64,000 nucleotides of DNA from Leishmania martiniquensis (lineage: Eukaryota; Euglenozoa; Kinetoplastea; Trypanosomatida; Trypanosomatidae). Of the stretch, positions 29,578-38,616 are shown one piece after another. The DNA lies in the NCBI RefSeq assembly GCF_017916325.1, contig NC_090164.1:479501-543500 (forward strand), in the 5' to 3' direction. The notes below the pieces were generated by a model. The model worked only from the letters and a program-made list of their open reading frames with translations. It was not told the DNA's origin and made no database searches. How positions within the stretch are numbered: the first letter of the stretch is position 1; the number at the start of each line of letters is the position of its first letter. The translations under genes and the position numbers were made by a program.

Positions 29578-32500
29578 ATGTTTATCCGCCGTGAAGTTCT
29601 CGATTGCAGGAAAGCAAAGGGCCCCCCCTTAACCGACAGGGCCGCCGGGGCCTTTGGCGGCGGAAAGCGATCTGTGTGCGAGTCCGCGCCACAGCAGCAA
29701 CGGGAGTCGATGCCCTCCGCGCCGACCTCCAATAGAGGACCCGCGCAGAAGGAAGGGGAGAGGGTGGACTCGCCCACCACGGAGCTCAGCAGCCACCCGT
29801 CACGAAAGGAGCGCCAGCCCAGGAAAAGGTCTCGCGAGCGCCAGATGCGGGAGGCGGAAGGGGAGGACAGACAGGCAGCGGTGCCTCGCCGCCGCGTCAT
29901 ACCGACCCCGCCGCACCGTCAGCTTTTCCTTGTCAAGGACAACAGCTTTGGTGAAGGATGGATCAACATAAAGGAGCACAAGAGCCTCCTCGCCGCGTAC
30001 GCAACGGACCCTGGCTGCGGTGGCAGCGCCGCGGGTGTGTCTCCTGGGGAAAGACGCGTGGGTGCGCCCGCCCCGGCGCTCTTCAACTGTACCGATATCC
30101 GCAAGCCTTCCCCCGCGAGTGTGCCATTCGACGCCCTCCCTCCTCCACTGTCCGGCGCTCGGCTCTCCAGTCACCCCTTGGGTACTCGCCCTAGGCAGGC
30201 TGGCTCACCAACGTACAGCCCAACAGCACCATCGCCAACCGCAAGGGCTGCTTCTCCAGACTTCCGTGATGGCCGTCGAAAGGGCAGGCAGGTGGGGAAG
30301 CTGCGGTTTTGTGAGCCTGTCGAGCTACAGGTAGAGTCCATCTCTGCTTTAGCCATGCGGCTCACTCTCGTGCTGTGGTACGCGTGCCTCATCGCGGCTC
30401 TCGTGGTGGAGGTAATTCCAAAGGTGCAGTGGTCAATGGTGAACATCTGCGGCGCCACGCACGGTGTCGATATTCGGTACATGCACGAGTGGACGAGCCC
30501 TTGCGTGACTTTTCTACCGACTGCCGCAGCCAACGGTACCCTCGAGGCCCCGAAGACGGTGTCGCTTAGGTGGGGCGGCGCGGACTTGACCCCCCTGCAG
30601 AGCAATATGGCGCGCTACCGGCGCTTGGCTTTTAGTCTATCTACACCATCGGGCCAGAGAAGCGGCGTCCAGCAATATCGTCTCGTTGCCGAGACTCGCA
30701 TCTCGGGCGCCGGAGTTGATTGGGTTTCGGAGTATCCTCTCTCGGTGCGCTGTGACACGACGAAGAGGCGTTGCGATGTGGCTAGGGTGCCGGAGCTCTT
30801 GCTTGGTAATACGCCGAGGTTCTCGGGCGAGTTCAGCTTTACGCTAACCTTGGTACCGGAATCGCTGGCTGCTGGGGCGGCCGGTAGCTCTGTTGGAATT
30901 GCCTACCAACGCCATGCCTACACATGTGCCACGCTTGTTTGGCGCTACGTGCTGATGTTCTTGTCGCTGATCCACACGCTACGCTTCATCGCGTACTGCA
31001 AGTACACGAGCATCTTGTACGAACAGGGCTGGACGATTCTCCTGCAGGTGGCGCTGCTTTGGTACATGAACCCGCTGTTCGCGCTGAACATCACGATCTG
31101 GCCCTTGTCCTCCATGCTCGCCTTCATGGAGTACCGCATTCCTACCTACTTCATGGCGGTACTGACTGCGTACATGCTGTCCGTTATAACGGCCTCCATG
31201 GCGTGGGCCCGCCCCGCCGTGGCAAAGCCAGACGACGGTGTCTTCGCCAAGCTCAAGGCCTTCCTCGTGCGAAGCCGCAACGTCTATGACCCGCCCATGT
31301 GGACCAAGATACTTATAGCTGTCTACATGCTCAGCGTATTTGTGCTCGATACGATTGACGCGTGCGTGGAGAGGAACGCGTGGTACTCGGGGTCCAACAA
31401 CGAAAGCGGATACCGGCGGCTCTACGTGCTCGTCATGATAGTCCACCTTGCGGGCGGTCTCGTCTGCCTGTCGCTGCTACTTTACCTGCGCAACTACCTC
31501 GGGAGCAAGCCATACCTGGAAAGCCGTCCCCAGCAGCTTGCCTGCCGCGTGTTCTTGATGATCTTCTTGTCTGCCATTGCGTACTGCGTGGCTCACTGCC
31601 TCGTCTTCTTTTTGCTGTACAACCGCGGCCACCCGGCTCTGGCCTCGCAGCAGCCCTTCCTGCAACTCCCAATGCTGATGATGACGAGCTTCTTTGTGAA
31701 CATCATGACGCTTGTCTACACCTCGCAGAACCGAGACGAGAGTGTGCCAGTGCACCCACAGGACCCGCGCTGGAAGCACATGGTGTGGCCTGACACGTGG
31801 TATCGCTGGCTGGCGCGGCACGGCGGCAGTCAGTACATCTTCGCCACAGAGCAGGAGGAGACGCGGTTTTACCGCCTTCAGTTTGAGTTTCGACGGCGCC
31901 AGTTCATGGCGAGGCAGAAGCGCCTGAAGAGCGTGAGTGGGGCGCTGTCGGGCCTTGATCTCAGCTCAGCGGGCTCTGTCGCCTTCGCCGCGTCATCGGA
32001 ACGCGCGCAGAACACCATGCGGCCCGACTGGCCGTCCTCCATGCGTGACCTGCGAGATGAGGGCCGCTCTATGACGAGCTTGCAACAGCGCGTCAACGGC
32101 GCTAGTGCGCTCGGTTGTACAGATGGAGAGGAGCCACTGCAGGCAGGTGTCCAGGTGAGCGCATCAGACACAGATGCCGTTGCCGTCGGCTGCGGCGGCC
32201 GCATTCAACGCAGCGAGTCGCCAGCTGTGCGGGACAATGACCGTGGTGCCGCCAGTCCCGCGCGCCGCGATGATCAGTCAGGGGTGCCGACAGTGCGCGG
32301 AGAAAGCCACCAGGCTGGAGAGCGGATGAGAGGGGGCGGCTTCGACATCGACAGTGAAGCTGCTGCTACGGCTACCACCTTTGAAGCGCGGGGCAGTGAC
32401 TTCTGCCGCAGTCGTTGTGCCGTGGGCTCGAATCGCTTGGCGCCAGTCGACGTGGCGGCGCGGCATGTGATGAATATGGATCGCTTCAGCACCTACTTTC

Positions 32501-35196
32501 TAGCGGACGGCGTCGATATGGCTGGCCGTGGCGCGGGAGGCGTTGCGAAACTGTACTCTGACCTGACGTGCGGCAGACCGTCTACAAGAGACACGTACGC
32601 CATCGCGGGCCCCGCACGACGACGCTCTCGGATGCTGCGGAGTGCATCTCCTATGCAAGGCTGTCACGGCGAAGATGGGAGCGTCACGGCCAGCGGGCTC
32701 TCACAGCTTCAGGGATCATTAGGGGCAAACGCCGTGGCGTGCACGTGGAGCGGTTCTCACCGCCGCGAGGGTCGTATGTCTCTGCCACCGGCGCAGCTGG
32801 GGCTTGCTGGCCGGTGCCAACACAACTCACGCTCCCACTCGGATGGGGATGCTCCTATTAACTCACGGGGAAATGACGATGTTGAGTCGGCGATGCCCAA
32901 CTGCAAGGCCCCTGCAGGGCATGACGCGCTGCCACTGGCGCAGCAGTCACGCTACCAGGACCCCTTAGCTGGTGTCACCGTGAGCGGTTGCACTGAGTCA
33001 CCCGTAGAAGCGGCCTTGAGGCCTCCGTGGGCGGCAGCTGCGGCTTCGGCGGACACTGTTGTATTGCCGCCAACTGATGCGGAGGAGGAAGACGGAGGGG
33101 GGATTTGGCGACGAAGCGAAGGTGGACTCGCCCCGAGGACCCACAGTGGTAGCTGTGCGCGCCAACGCGACGATCTGCAGGGGCCGGTGCTTCCGCTGCG
33201 CGCGCCGACTGCAGGTGGAGCCGGCGTCATCGGTAGCAGCCATCTCAAGGGAGCGCTATGTCTCGACCAGCAGGACCCCCTTGCTCTCTCACGCCTTGCA
33301 TCCGTGTTGGGGGCAGATCTGCCCTCTTTGGCGCCAACGAGTCGCACTGGCGAGGGTGACGTGCGGCAGTGCTCTGTGCACGGAGGCGCAGACAGTCGTC
33401 CGCACGCGGAGAGTCTTGACGACGATGCGCCTTCTAACCTCTCCTTTCACAGCTCGAGCGACAGCGACGACGATGGCAGAAGCGACCGTACACATGAGAG
33501 CGCTCATTTTTTGAGGCGCACGCTCACGTTGGCGCGGGAGCGCCTTGGAGCGCTAATGGGGACGGCGGAACAGAACCTGTTGGAGCGGCCGGTGCGCGGG
33601 CTGAACCGGCTGGAGACGCACATCTTCAACGCAGCCTACCGCCCATTCCAGTCCATTCAGTATCTGCCGTTTTTCAACCTTGAGACCGCCATCGACTGCT
33701 TCAACATCTCTTGGGAGGCCTACGGGGTGGAGGAGAGCACGGGTGACCAGGCGATCGGAACAGGTATCAAGGTGACACCGCAGAACGTTCCTCGCACCGT
33801 GGCCCATGGCATCAAGAAGGTTATCTGCGGCTGCTGCCCAGCCGAGGAAGATAGCAGCGACGCCGACGCCGAGGACGTCATCGAGAGTGAGCTGGGCCGG
33901 GGTGTCGCTGTGGGAGCGCGCGACAGTGACGAGGGGGCCGCAGCAGTCGCGCCCGCTACCGGCAGCGATGGCACGGAACGGATGGTGCATCCGATCACCA
34001 CGCAACAGGGATGTGATTCGAATGTGGTAATTGTGGACCGGCGCAGCGACAGCCACAGCCGCGGCACATCGGGCGAGTTCGACACGAGGGCGGCCGCACC
34101 GCAGCGGATTCTCACACCCGCGCTCGCCGGCAAGGGCTCGTCCAACCATCTCGCCTCACCCCCCGAGGGGCCGAAGCCGGATGCGCCCGCGCCGGTGAAA
34201 GCCGCCACCGCCGTCCCCAACCACGCGGCGTTGCCCATCAACGTCGAGCAGTACGGCTTTGTGCGACTGCTCGTGGCGGAGGCGAAGGAGGTTCAGGTGC
34301 TCATGGTAAAGATGGACACCGACGCTCCGGAGCACAAAGGCAAGGCGCCGCGCGTGATCATCGGCTTTCGCGGAACAGCGAACATGAGCAACGCCAAGCA
34401 CGACATGAACATCCACCGAGTCGTGTGGCGTGAGATGGAGGCGGCGGCCTACAGGGGGGCAGCTGATGCGTCTGGCGAGGAGACATCTGAGATTGCAAGC
34501 AACCTCGACGACAATGACGACGTGACGACGGCGCAATACCTTGGCTGTGCCTCCTGCATCCGCTCTTGCATGCGCAAGACGCCCTGGCGGCCCACCTGCC
34601 ACGCCGGGTTTCTCGCCATCTGGAAGACGCTGAAGCCGACGGTGCTGTCGCGGCTGCGTGGCCTCCTTTGTGACGACCCCGACACCGTCTTCCGCATCTT
34701 CACCACCGGCCACAGCCTTGGCGGCGCCCTGGCATCCCTCTGCGCGTATAGCATCACCAACATGCTGAAGCGCATGGACTACCCCATTGCAGACGTAACC
34801 GTCTACACATACGGCCAGCCACGCATGGGCAATCGAACATTCCAGCGCATCTACGACAAGACCGTTCCGCGCTCCTTCCGCGTTGTGAATGAGAGCGACG
34901 TTGTTGTGAGCATGACCATGTTTGGCGGCTACCACGTCGGCATCGAGGTGGACGTGGATCGCCACGGCAATTTCATCGTGAAGCCGACAGCGATCGAGAG
35001 GCTTTTTCCGCCGACGAAGGGGCGGGGCTTGACTCTCGTCAATCACCTCATGCGCAACTACGGGACTTCGCTAAATGCGATTGCCTCTCGAACTGCATGC
35101 CCGGCGCGCGGACTTGACTTCTACTCGACCGCGGACCCCGAAAAGGTGAAGGCTGCAAGGGAAAAGGCAGCGGCGGTTCATTTGATGCAATCGTAG
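29578..35196 (+). CDS. Giant multipass membrane class 3 lipase, copy 2 (1872 aa)
   Basis: Same architecture as the 13820-19126 product. A disordered N-terminal extension of ~255 residues precedes TM1 (~258-277). A shorter ectodomain (~280-450) and seven hydrophobic helices (~450-720) follow, including the EQGWTILLQVALLWYMNPLF segment that resembles the Wntless/TMEM181 membrane core. After a long Ser/Gly-rich linker, the conserved pre-lipase motif FFNLETAIDC leads to the lipase domain (~1540-1860) with GFRGTAN, CHAGF, the elbow GHSLGG (Ser1713), Asp in VNESDVV and His in VNHLMRNYG. All triad candidates are present, so it is predicted active. The substrate is unknown; acylglycerol or phospholipid is likely from the family. 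The start is the first ATG in frame and is not confirmed by a nearby acceptor. Confidence 0.9.
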   Translation: MFIRREVLDCRKAKGPPLTDRAAGAFGGGKRSVCESAPQQQRESMPSAPTSNRGPAQKEGERVDSPTTELSSHPSRKERQPRKRSRERQMREAEGEDRQAAVPRRRVIPTPPHRQLFLVKDNSFGEGWINIKEHKSLLAAYATDPGCGGSAAGVSPGERRVGAPAPALFNCTDIRKPSPASVPFDALPPPLSGARLSSHPLGTRPRQAGSPTYSPTAPSPTARAASPDFRDGRRKGRQVGKLRFCEPVELQVESISALAMRLTLVLWYACLIAALVVEVIPKVQWSMVNICGATHGVDIRYMHEWTSPCVTFLPTAAANGTLEAPKTVSLRWGGADLTPLQSNMARYRRLAFSLSTPSGQRSGVQQYRLVAETRISGAGVDWVSEYPLSVRCDTTKRRCDVARVPELLLGNTPRFSGEFSFTLTLVPESLAAGAAGSSVGIAYQRHAYTCATLVWRYVLMFLSLIHTLRFIAYCKYTSILYEQGWTILLQVALLWYMNPLFALNITIWPLSSMLAFMEYRIPTYFMAVLTAYMLSVITASMAWARPAVAKPDDGVFAKLKAFLVRSRNVYDPPMWTKILIAVYMLSVFVLDTIDACVERNAWYSGSNNESGYRRLYVLVMIVHLAGGLVCLSLLLYLRNYLGSKPYLESRPQQLACRVFLMIFLSAIAYCVAHCLVFFLLYNRGHPALASQQPFLQLPMLMMTSFFVNIMTLVYTSQNRDESVPVHPQDPRWKHMVWPDTWYRWLARHGGSQYIFATEQEETRFYRLQFEFRRRQFMARQKRLKSVSGALSGLDLSSAGSVAFAASSERAQNTMRPDWPSSMRDLRDEGRSMTSLQQRVNGASALGCTDGEEPLQAGVQVSASDTDAVAVGCGGRIQRSESPAVRDNDRGAASPARRDDQSGVPTVRGESHQAGERMRGGGFDIDSEAAATATTFEARGSDFCRSRCAVGSNRLAPVDVAARHVMNMDRFSTYFLADGVDMAGRGAGGVAKLYSDLTCGRPSTRDTYAIAGPARRRSRMLRSASPMQGCHGEDGSVTASGLSQLQGSLGANAVACTWSGSHRREGRMSLPPAQLGLAGRCQHNSRSHSDGDAPINSRGNDDVESAMPNCKAPAGHDALPLAQQSRYQDPLAGVTVSGCTESPVEAALRPPWAAAAASADTVVLPPTDAEEEDGGGIWRRSEGGLAPRTHSGSCARQRDDLQGPVLPLRAPTAGGAGVIGSSHLKGALCLDQQDPLALSRLASVLGADLPSLAPTSRTGEGDVRQCSVHGGADSRPHAESLDDDAPSNLSFHSSSDSDDDGRSDRTHESAHFLRRTLTLARERLGALMGTAEQNLLERPVRGLNRLETHIFNAAYRPFQSIQYLPFFNLETAIDCFNISWEAYGVEESTGDQAIGTGIKVTPQNVPRTVAHGIKKVICGCCPAEEDSSDADAEDVIESELGRGVAVGARDSDEGAAAVAPATGSDGTERMVHPITTQQGCDSNVVIVDRRSDSHSRGTSGEFDTRAAAPQRILTPALAGKGSSNHLASPPEGPKPDAPAPVKAATAVPNHAALPINVEQYGFVRLLVAEAKEVQVLMVKMDTDAPEHKGKAPRVIIGFRGTANMSNAKHDMNIHRVVWREMEAAAYRGAADASGEETSEIASNLDDNDDVTTAQYLGCASCIRSCMRKTPWRPTCHAGFLAIWKTLKPTVLSRLRGLLCDDPDTVFRIFTTGHSLGGALASLCAYSITNMLKRMDYPIADVTVYTYGQPRMGNRTFQRIYDKTVPRSFRVVNESDVVVSMTMFGGYHVGIEVDVDRHGNFIVKPTAIERLFPPTKGRGLTLVNHLMRNYGTSLNAIASRTACPARGLDFYSTADPEKVKAAREKAAAVHLMQS

Positions 35197-35299
35197 AGCC
35201 GTTCAGCACAGAAACGATGCGCCCCCTCCCCTTCCTCCCCCGCGGCCTTTTTCTTTGATTTTCTCCTTTGGGTACAGGATGGTTGCTGAGGTAGAAGGG

Positions 35300-35338
35300 G
35301 CACGCTTGCCACGCGCACAGTGCGCATGGCAAGCGTGC
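35300..35338 (+). repeat. 39-nt near-perfect hairpin downstream of lipase 2
   Basis: Eighteen bases pair with eighteen across a three-base loop (CAG), with a single C-A mismatch. The core is GCACGCTTGCCA paired with TGGCAAGCGTGC. It lies ~100 bases after the lipase stop, probably in its 3' UTR. The function is unknown. A rho-independent terminator is not expected in this transcription system. Confidence 0.8.
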
Positions 35339-35451
35339 TGCAGCGGGCCACGAGCGCGTGGCGCCTTTAACTCGAACCCCCTTAACGGATAAGGCACGGG
35401 CCTTCACGGCTGCACACAGAGCCGCCGCGCCTGCTTCTTTCATCCCCACCT

Positions 35452-35474
35452 CCCCCTCCCTCCCTCCCTCCCCC
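35452..35474 (-). other. G-quadruplex-capable tract on the minus strand
   Basis: Five C-runs of 5, 3, 3, 3 and 5 bases separated by single T on the + strand give the G3+N1 pattern on the opposite strand. Confidence 0.55.
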
Positions 35475-35800
35475 TGCGAGGTGGTGTCTTACTTCGAACA
35501 CAATGCAAGCGGAAAGGTTGGGCGTGAGTGAGTCACCGAAGAATTTCTTTGGCGGTACGAGACGGCAGCAGCGACGGGAAAGACAGACCGCATTTCCCGG
35601 TGTCTTCTTTCACCGTGCTCAGCAGCGGTGCAGAATGCCTATCTCACCGTCACTACCGTTGCCTTCCGGCCCCTCCCATGGCCTGCCCGGTGCCTGTGCG
35701 CATCATCCACCCCATCTCCTCTCTTTTTCTTTTCTTTGCTGCCTCACTGGTTGGCTGTGGACGGCGGTGCGGCACGGGCGATTCCAAAGTTTACGAGCCG

Positions 35801-35841
35801 CTCTCGCCCTCCCCCCTTTCTCTCTCTACACATCGCACGAG
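35801..35841 (+). promoter_or_regulatory. Putative spliced-leader acceptor for the SEM1-like gene
   Basis: A CT tract (35801-35828) is followed by the first AG at 35840-35841, giving a ~96-nt 5' UTR to the ATG at 35938. The tract lies inside the longer open frame, which argues against the upstream ATG at 35503. Confidence 0.6.
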
Positions 35842-35937
35842 CTGGCGCTGAAAGAGCGACACCACGAGCAGCGACGGCGGAAAGCAGGGACGCAAATCAA
35901 ACGAAGAAGAGAACAAAGCCAAAAAGGCGGCGCTACA

Positions 35938-36294
35938 ATGACAACGATAGCAGCGACCACAGCGGAGACGAAGCCGTCTATTCTGCAGACGACGGAAGCG
36001 CTTCTCGCCATCCCTTCGAGCGAGACCGTGTGGTCGTCGTGGTACAAGGAGTCAGAGGATAGGTTTGCGGAGTTTACGAGCTTTGAGCCGACACAGACGG
36101 TGGGAGGCGCAGGTAACGTATCGCGTACCGGCTCTGTTCGTACCTTGTCGATGCGGCAGATCAGCGGGCAGTTCGAGGAGGAGGTCGCCAAGTCGTGGGA
36201 GGAGGACTGGGAGGACGAGGACGTAGAGGACACCTTCGAGCACATCATGGGCCAAATTTCTCAGCTTCACGCTACCAAGGCCGCATCCAAGTAG
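35938..36294 (+). CDS. SEM1/DSS1-like 26S proteasome regulatory subunit (118 aa)
   Basis: SEM1/DSS1 is a small acidic, largely disordered subunit of the 19S proteasome lid. It also serves in other complexes (TREX-2, BRCA2 in animals) and can bind ubiquitin. The C-terminal core reads EEEVAKSWEEDWEDEDVEDT followed by FEHIMGQIS, matching the family's second acidic/aromatic patch (WEDDWDDE..D..F). An upstream SEDRFAEFTSFEP segment resembles the first hydrophobic/acidic patch (FEEF..). At 118 residues it is longer than the usual 70-90, with ~45 extra N-terminal residues. The ATG at 35938 was chosen because the spliced-leader tract falls within the upstream extension of the frame. A short gene like this is easily missed or given a false N-terminus. 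Confidence 0.85.
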   Translation: MTTIAATTAETKPSILQTTEALLAIPSSETVWSSWYKESEDRFAEFTSFEPTQTVGGAGNVSRTGSVRTLSMRQISGQFEEEVAKSWEEDWEDEDVEDTFEHIMGQISQLHATKAASK

Positions 36295-37545
36295 TTCGAG
36301 TAGCAATGACGAACGGTCGCGTCTCTGCCGCTTCGTGCGAATGCCCGAGGAAGGGGGAGGAGGGGAAGAGGGGTGGGAGCTGGTAGAAAGGGAAAAGCGC
36401 AGCAGTAGTCAAGTCGACGAAGTGAATAAGGTGTGGGCGACGCGTCTACTTTTTGCAGGTGTTGCTACCGTCTCCCCCCGCCCTTGCCGGCCCGCTTCCC
36501 TCCCTTCCTCTGTCTCCCCCCTCCTGGTCTCTGAGCTTTATTGCGCTACGACATCTTCTGAGCTTTGACGTTGCCGTCCGTTTACGGCCGGCTCCCTGGT
36601 GCACGTGCGCGTCTCCGTCGAAGGCTCCAGGGTAAAAGAAGGCGACGTCACGGTACGCTGCCGCGGCTCTGCGCAGATGTGCGGCGTGCTTCTTCTGCGT
36701 CCCATGCGCTGGGGCGTACTTTCTCTCTCCTCCCCCCTCCCTCTCAGTGTTCTATGGACGGCGCTCTCAAACGCCTCTGGTGCCCATTTTCCGAAAGGAA
36801 GCCGAGTCCGGCGGAACACGCCACCTGGCGGTAAGAGAAGGGTGACCTCGCGCGGGCATGAGTCGCCGGCCGGAGTCGGCATTCGGCAAAAAAAAGATAT
36901 GCACCCGGCCGACCTGTGCGGTCACGCGTCCCGTCGGCAATACCCCTCATCTGCTCCTCTCTCTCTCGCTCTCGCTCTGCGCATTGCATCTTCTCAAAAA
37001 CATCTTCACACTCTCTCTTGTCCTGGCACGCTGCACCTGATCACTTCCTCCCCCTCCACCCCATCTCCACCCCACTCCCCCGCCCGCTCCTTTCCCACCG
37101 CACATCCGTACCACTAGAACGCGCCTGCGGCGATCACTTAAAAGCTGACCTACGCTGAATGAAAACCTGGTCGACCTTCACAGAGACCCAGCTTAAGCGC
37201 CGTAAGTGTAAGATCGACTAAAGGTTTGTGCAAGGCATCGCCGTGCTCATCCGTCTACGTGAAGAGCTGCCCTCTCAAGTGCAGAATTCCTTTCTCCATC
37301 GAGGTTTGGTGCCGCCGCGACAGACACGTCGTGGAGGTCTTGGCAACGCTCTGCAAACACCTCGCAAGCAAACAAAACTGCAGGCCGCCGCGACTTTATT
37401 AACTAGCCTCTAATTCATTCTAGTCCAAGTGCGTGCGTCTGTGTGTGCGTGTGTCTCAGAGAGAGAGAGCTCCTCTGGCAACTATTCGCACGACGACTAC
37501 GTGGACTAGCGATCGTGGCTGCCGCAGCTGCGACGTCTGACCGCT
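36295..37545 (+). other. Spacer between the SEM1-like and CBP3-like genes
   Basis: About 1.25 kb with no supported ORF. Pyrimidine tracts cluster at 36455-36540, 36715-36760 and 36945-37110. The last ~430 bases are of mixed composition and are probably the 5' UTR of the next gene. Confidence 0.65.
37048..37117 (+). promoter_or_regulatory. Putative spliced-leader acceptor for the CBP3-like gene
   Basis: A long C-rich pyrimidine tract is followed by TAG with AG at 37116-37117, predicting a ~430-nt 5' UTR. Confidence 0.4.
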
Positions 37546-38616
37546 ATGTTTTTTCGTAGTGCTTGGCGCCTGGTGGAGAAGACAGCTATCCTAGCTGCCA
37601 GGCATGAGGTGCCCGAGAGCGCGGATGCGAACCACGAGAGCCGCCCTTCTACTTCTATATCATCATCGGGTACCACCAATGCTGCCGCTACCTGCTCCCC
37701 TATCGCCACGTCTGCGTCGACGTCGTGGATGGCAGGGGCTGCGTGGGCCAGCCTAGGCAGCGAGTTCAAGAATGTGGCGGAGGAGAAGTTCCTGAAGCCC
37801 GTTCCGGATCAATTCCTGACGCCGCGCGCCACGACCGACATTCAGCCCGCGGAGGAGCTGCTAGCGAAGCTGGTGGCAGAGAACGCGGAGCGGTACAAGG
37901 GTATCGACGTACGAGACCCGTCATCGATGGCTATCTACGAGGGCGAGCGGCCTCAGTGGATGACGATGGGTGGTCAGGTACGCGCTGTATCCGAATTCAT
38001 TTCTGGCCACCTGTGCCACCACATCTCGCTGCCCGAGTGGAAGGATCTGTTCGACCTCGAGTACGCGGAGATGGACCTGACGTACTGGCTGTACGTGCTA
38101 CATGTCCACCTCGTCAGCCGCCGCGCGACAAGCATCCCGATCGAGAAGTTCAACCGCCGCCGCGAGGTGCTAGAGGAGCTGCTGATGACCATGTTTGATG
38201 GTTGGGCGGCCACATCTGAGGACATCATGGGCCGCCCGCCGCTGAACAAGATCAAGTACTACATCCGCGACATGTACTACGTGACGGCTGTCAACTTTGA
38301 GGAGGCGCTGCTGCACGACGGACCAGGGGCGGACATGATGCTGATTGGGTTCCTGATGAAGTTCTGCCCGCTTCCGCGTCCGGAGGACGTACCAATGTTC
38401 ACCTACTACACCCTTGTCCATTACATCCGCTTCCATACGGCCCTCTTCGATCGCATGCCTGATGAGGAGTTCGCGAAGGGTAACTTCAACTTCCTGAGCC
38501 CCACCGATCCACTCATCTTCAGCAAGTATAGCGAAATCGCGTACGACGAGGTGATCCGCGGCTGGACCGTCGAGGAGGCGGAGGAAGATTCCGAGGAAGC
38601 GGCTCCGCGCCAGTAG
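37546..38616 (+). CDS. CBP3/UQCC1-type ubiquinol-cytochrome c reductase assembly chaperone (356 aa)
   Basis: CBP3/UQCC1 binds newly made cytochrome b on the mitochondrial inner membrane and starts assembly of the bc1 complex (complex III). The N-terminus (MFFRSAWRLVEKTAIL) is basic and amphipathic, as expected for a mitochondrial presequence. The conserved helical domain spans ~150-330: LPEWKDLFDLEYAEMDLTYW, LYVLHVHLVSRR, YYIRDMYYVTAVNFEEALL, ADMMLIGFLMKFC and YTLVHYIRFHTALFDRMPDEEF. Their order and spacing match the family. The C-terminus is acidic (EEAEEDSEEA). Length is about that of eukaryotic homologues plus presequence. Identification rests on recalled motif patterns; a profile search against the ubiquinol-cytochrome c chaperone family would confirm it. 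Confidence 0.8.
   Translation: MFFRSAWRLVEKTAILAARHEVPESADANHESRPSTSISSSGTTNAAATCSPIATSASTSWMAGAAWASLGSEFKNVAEEKFLKPVPDQFLTPRATTDIQPAEELLAKLVAENAERYKGIDVRDPSSMAIYEGERPQWMTMGGQVRAVSEFISGHLCHHISLPEWKDLFDLEYAEMDLTYWLYVLHVHLVSRRATSIPIEKFNRRREVLEELLMTMFDGWAATSEDIMGRPPLNKIKYYIRDMYYVTAVNFEEALLHDGPGADMMLIGFLMKFCPLPRPEDVPMFTYYTLVHYIRFHTALFDRMPDEEFAKGNFNFLSPTDPLIFSKYSEIAYDEVIRGWTVEEAEEDSEEAAPRQ

Larger units (their letters stand above)
35197..35937 (+). other. Spacer between lipase 2 and the SEM1-like gene
   Basis: About 740 bp. It holds an 18-bp hairpin at 35300-35338, a C-tract run at 35452-35474 with G-quadruplex potential on the minus strand, and a CT tract with an acceptor near 35841. The frame of the next gene stays open upstream to an ATG at 35503, but that part reads through the CT tract and looks non-coding. 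Confidence 0.7.

Noticed and set aside
34156..35046. Long minus-strand ORF (296 codons) opposite lipase 2
   Set aside because: It mirrors the GC-rich lipase coding frame, whose motifs are clear on the + strand. There is no polypyrimidine/AG signal on the minus strand.
35355..35400. Minus-strand GGGGGTTCGAG resembling a tRNA T-arm
   Set aside because: The flanking bases do not form an acceptor stem or anticodon arm on the minus strand.
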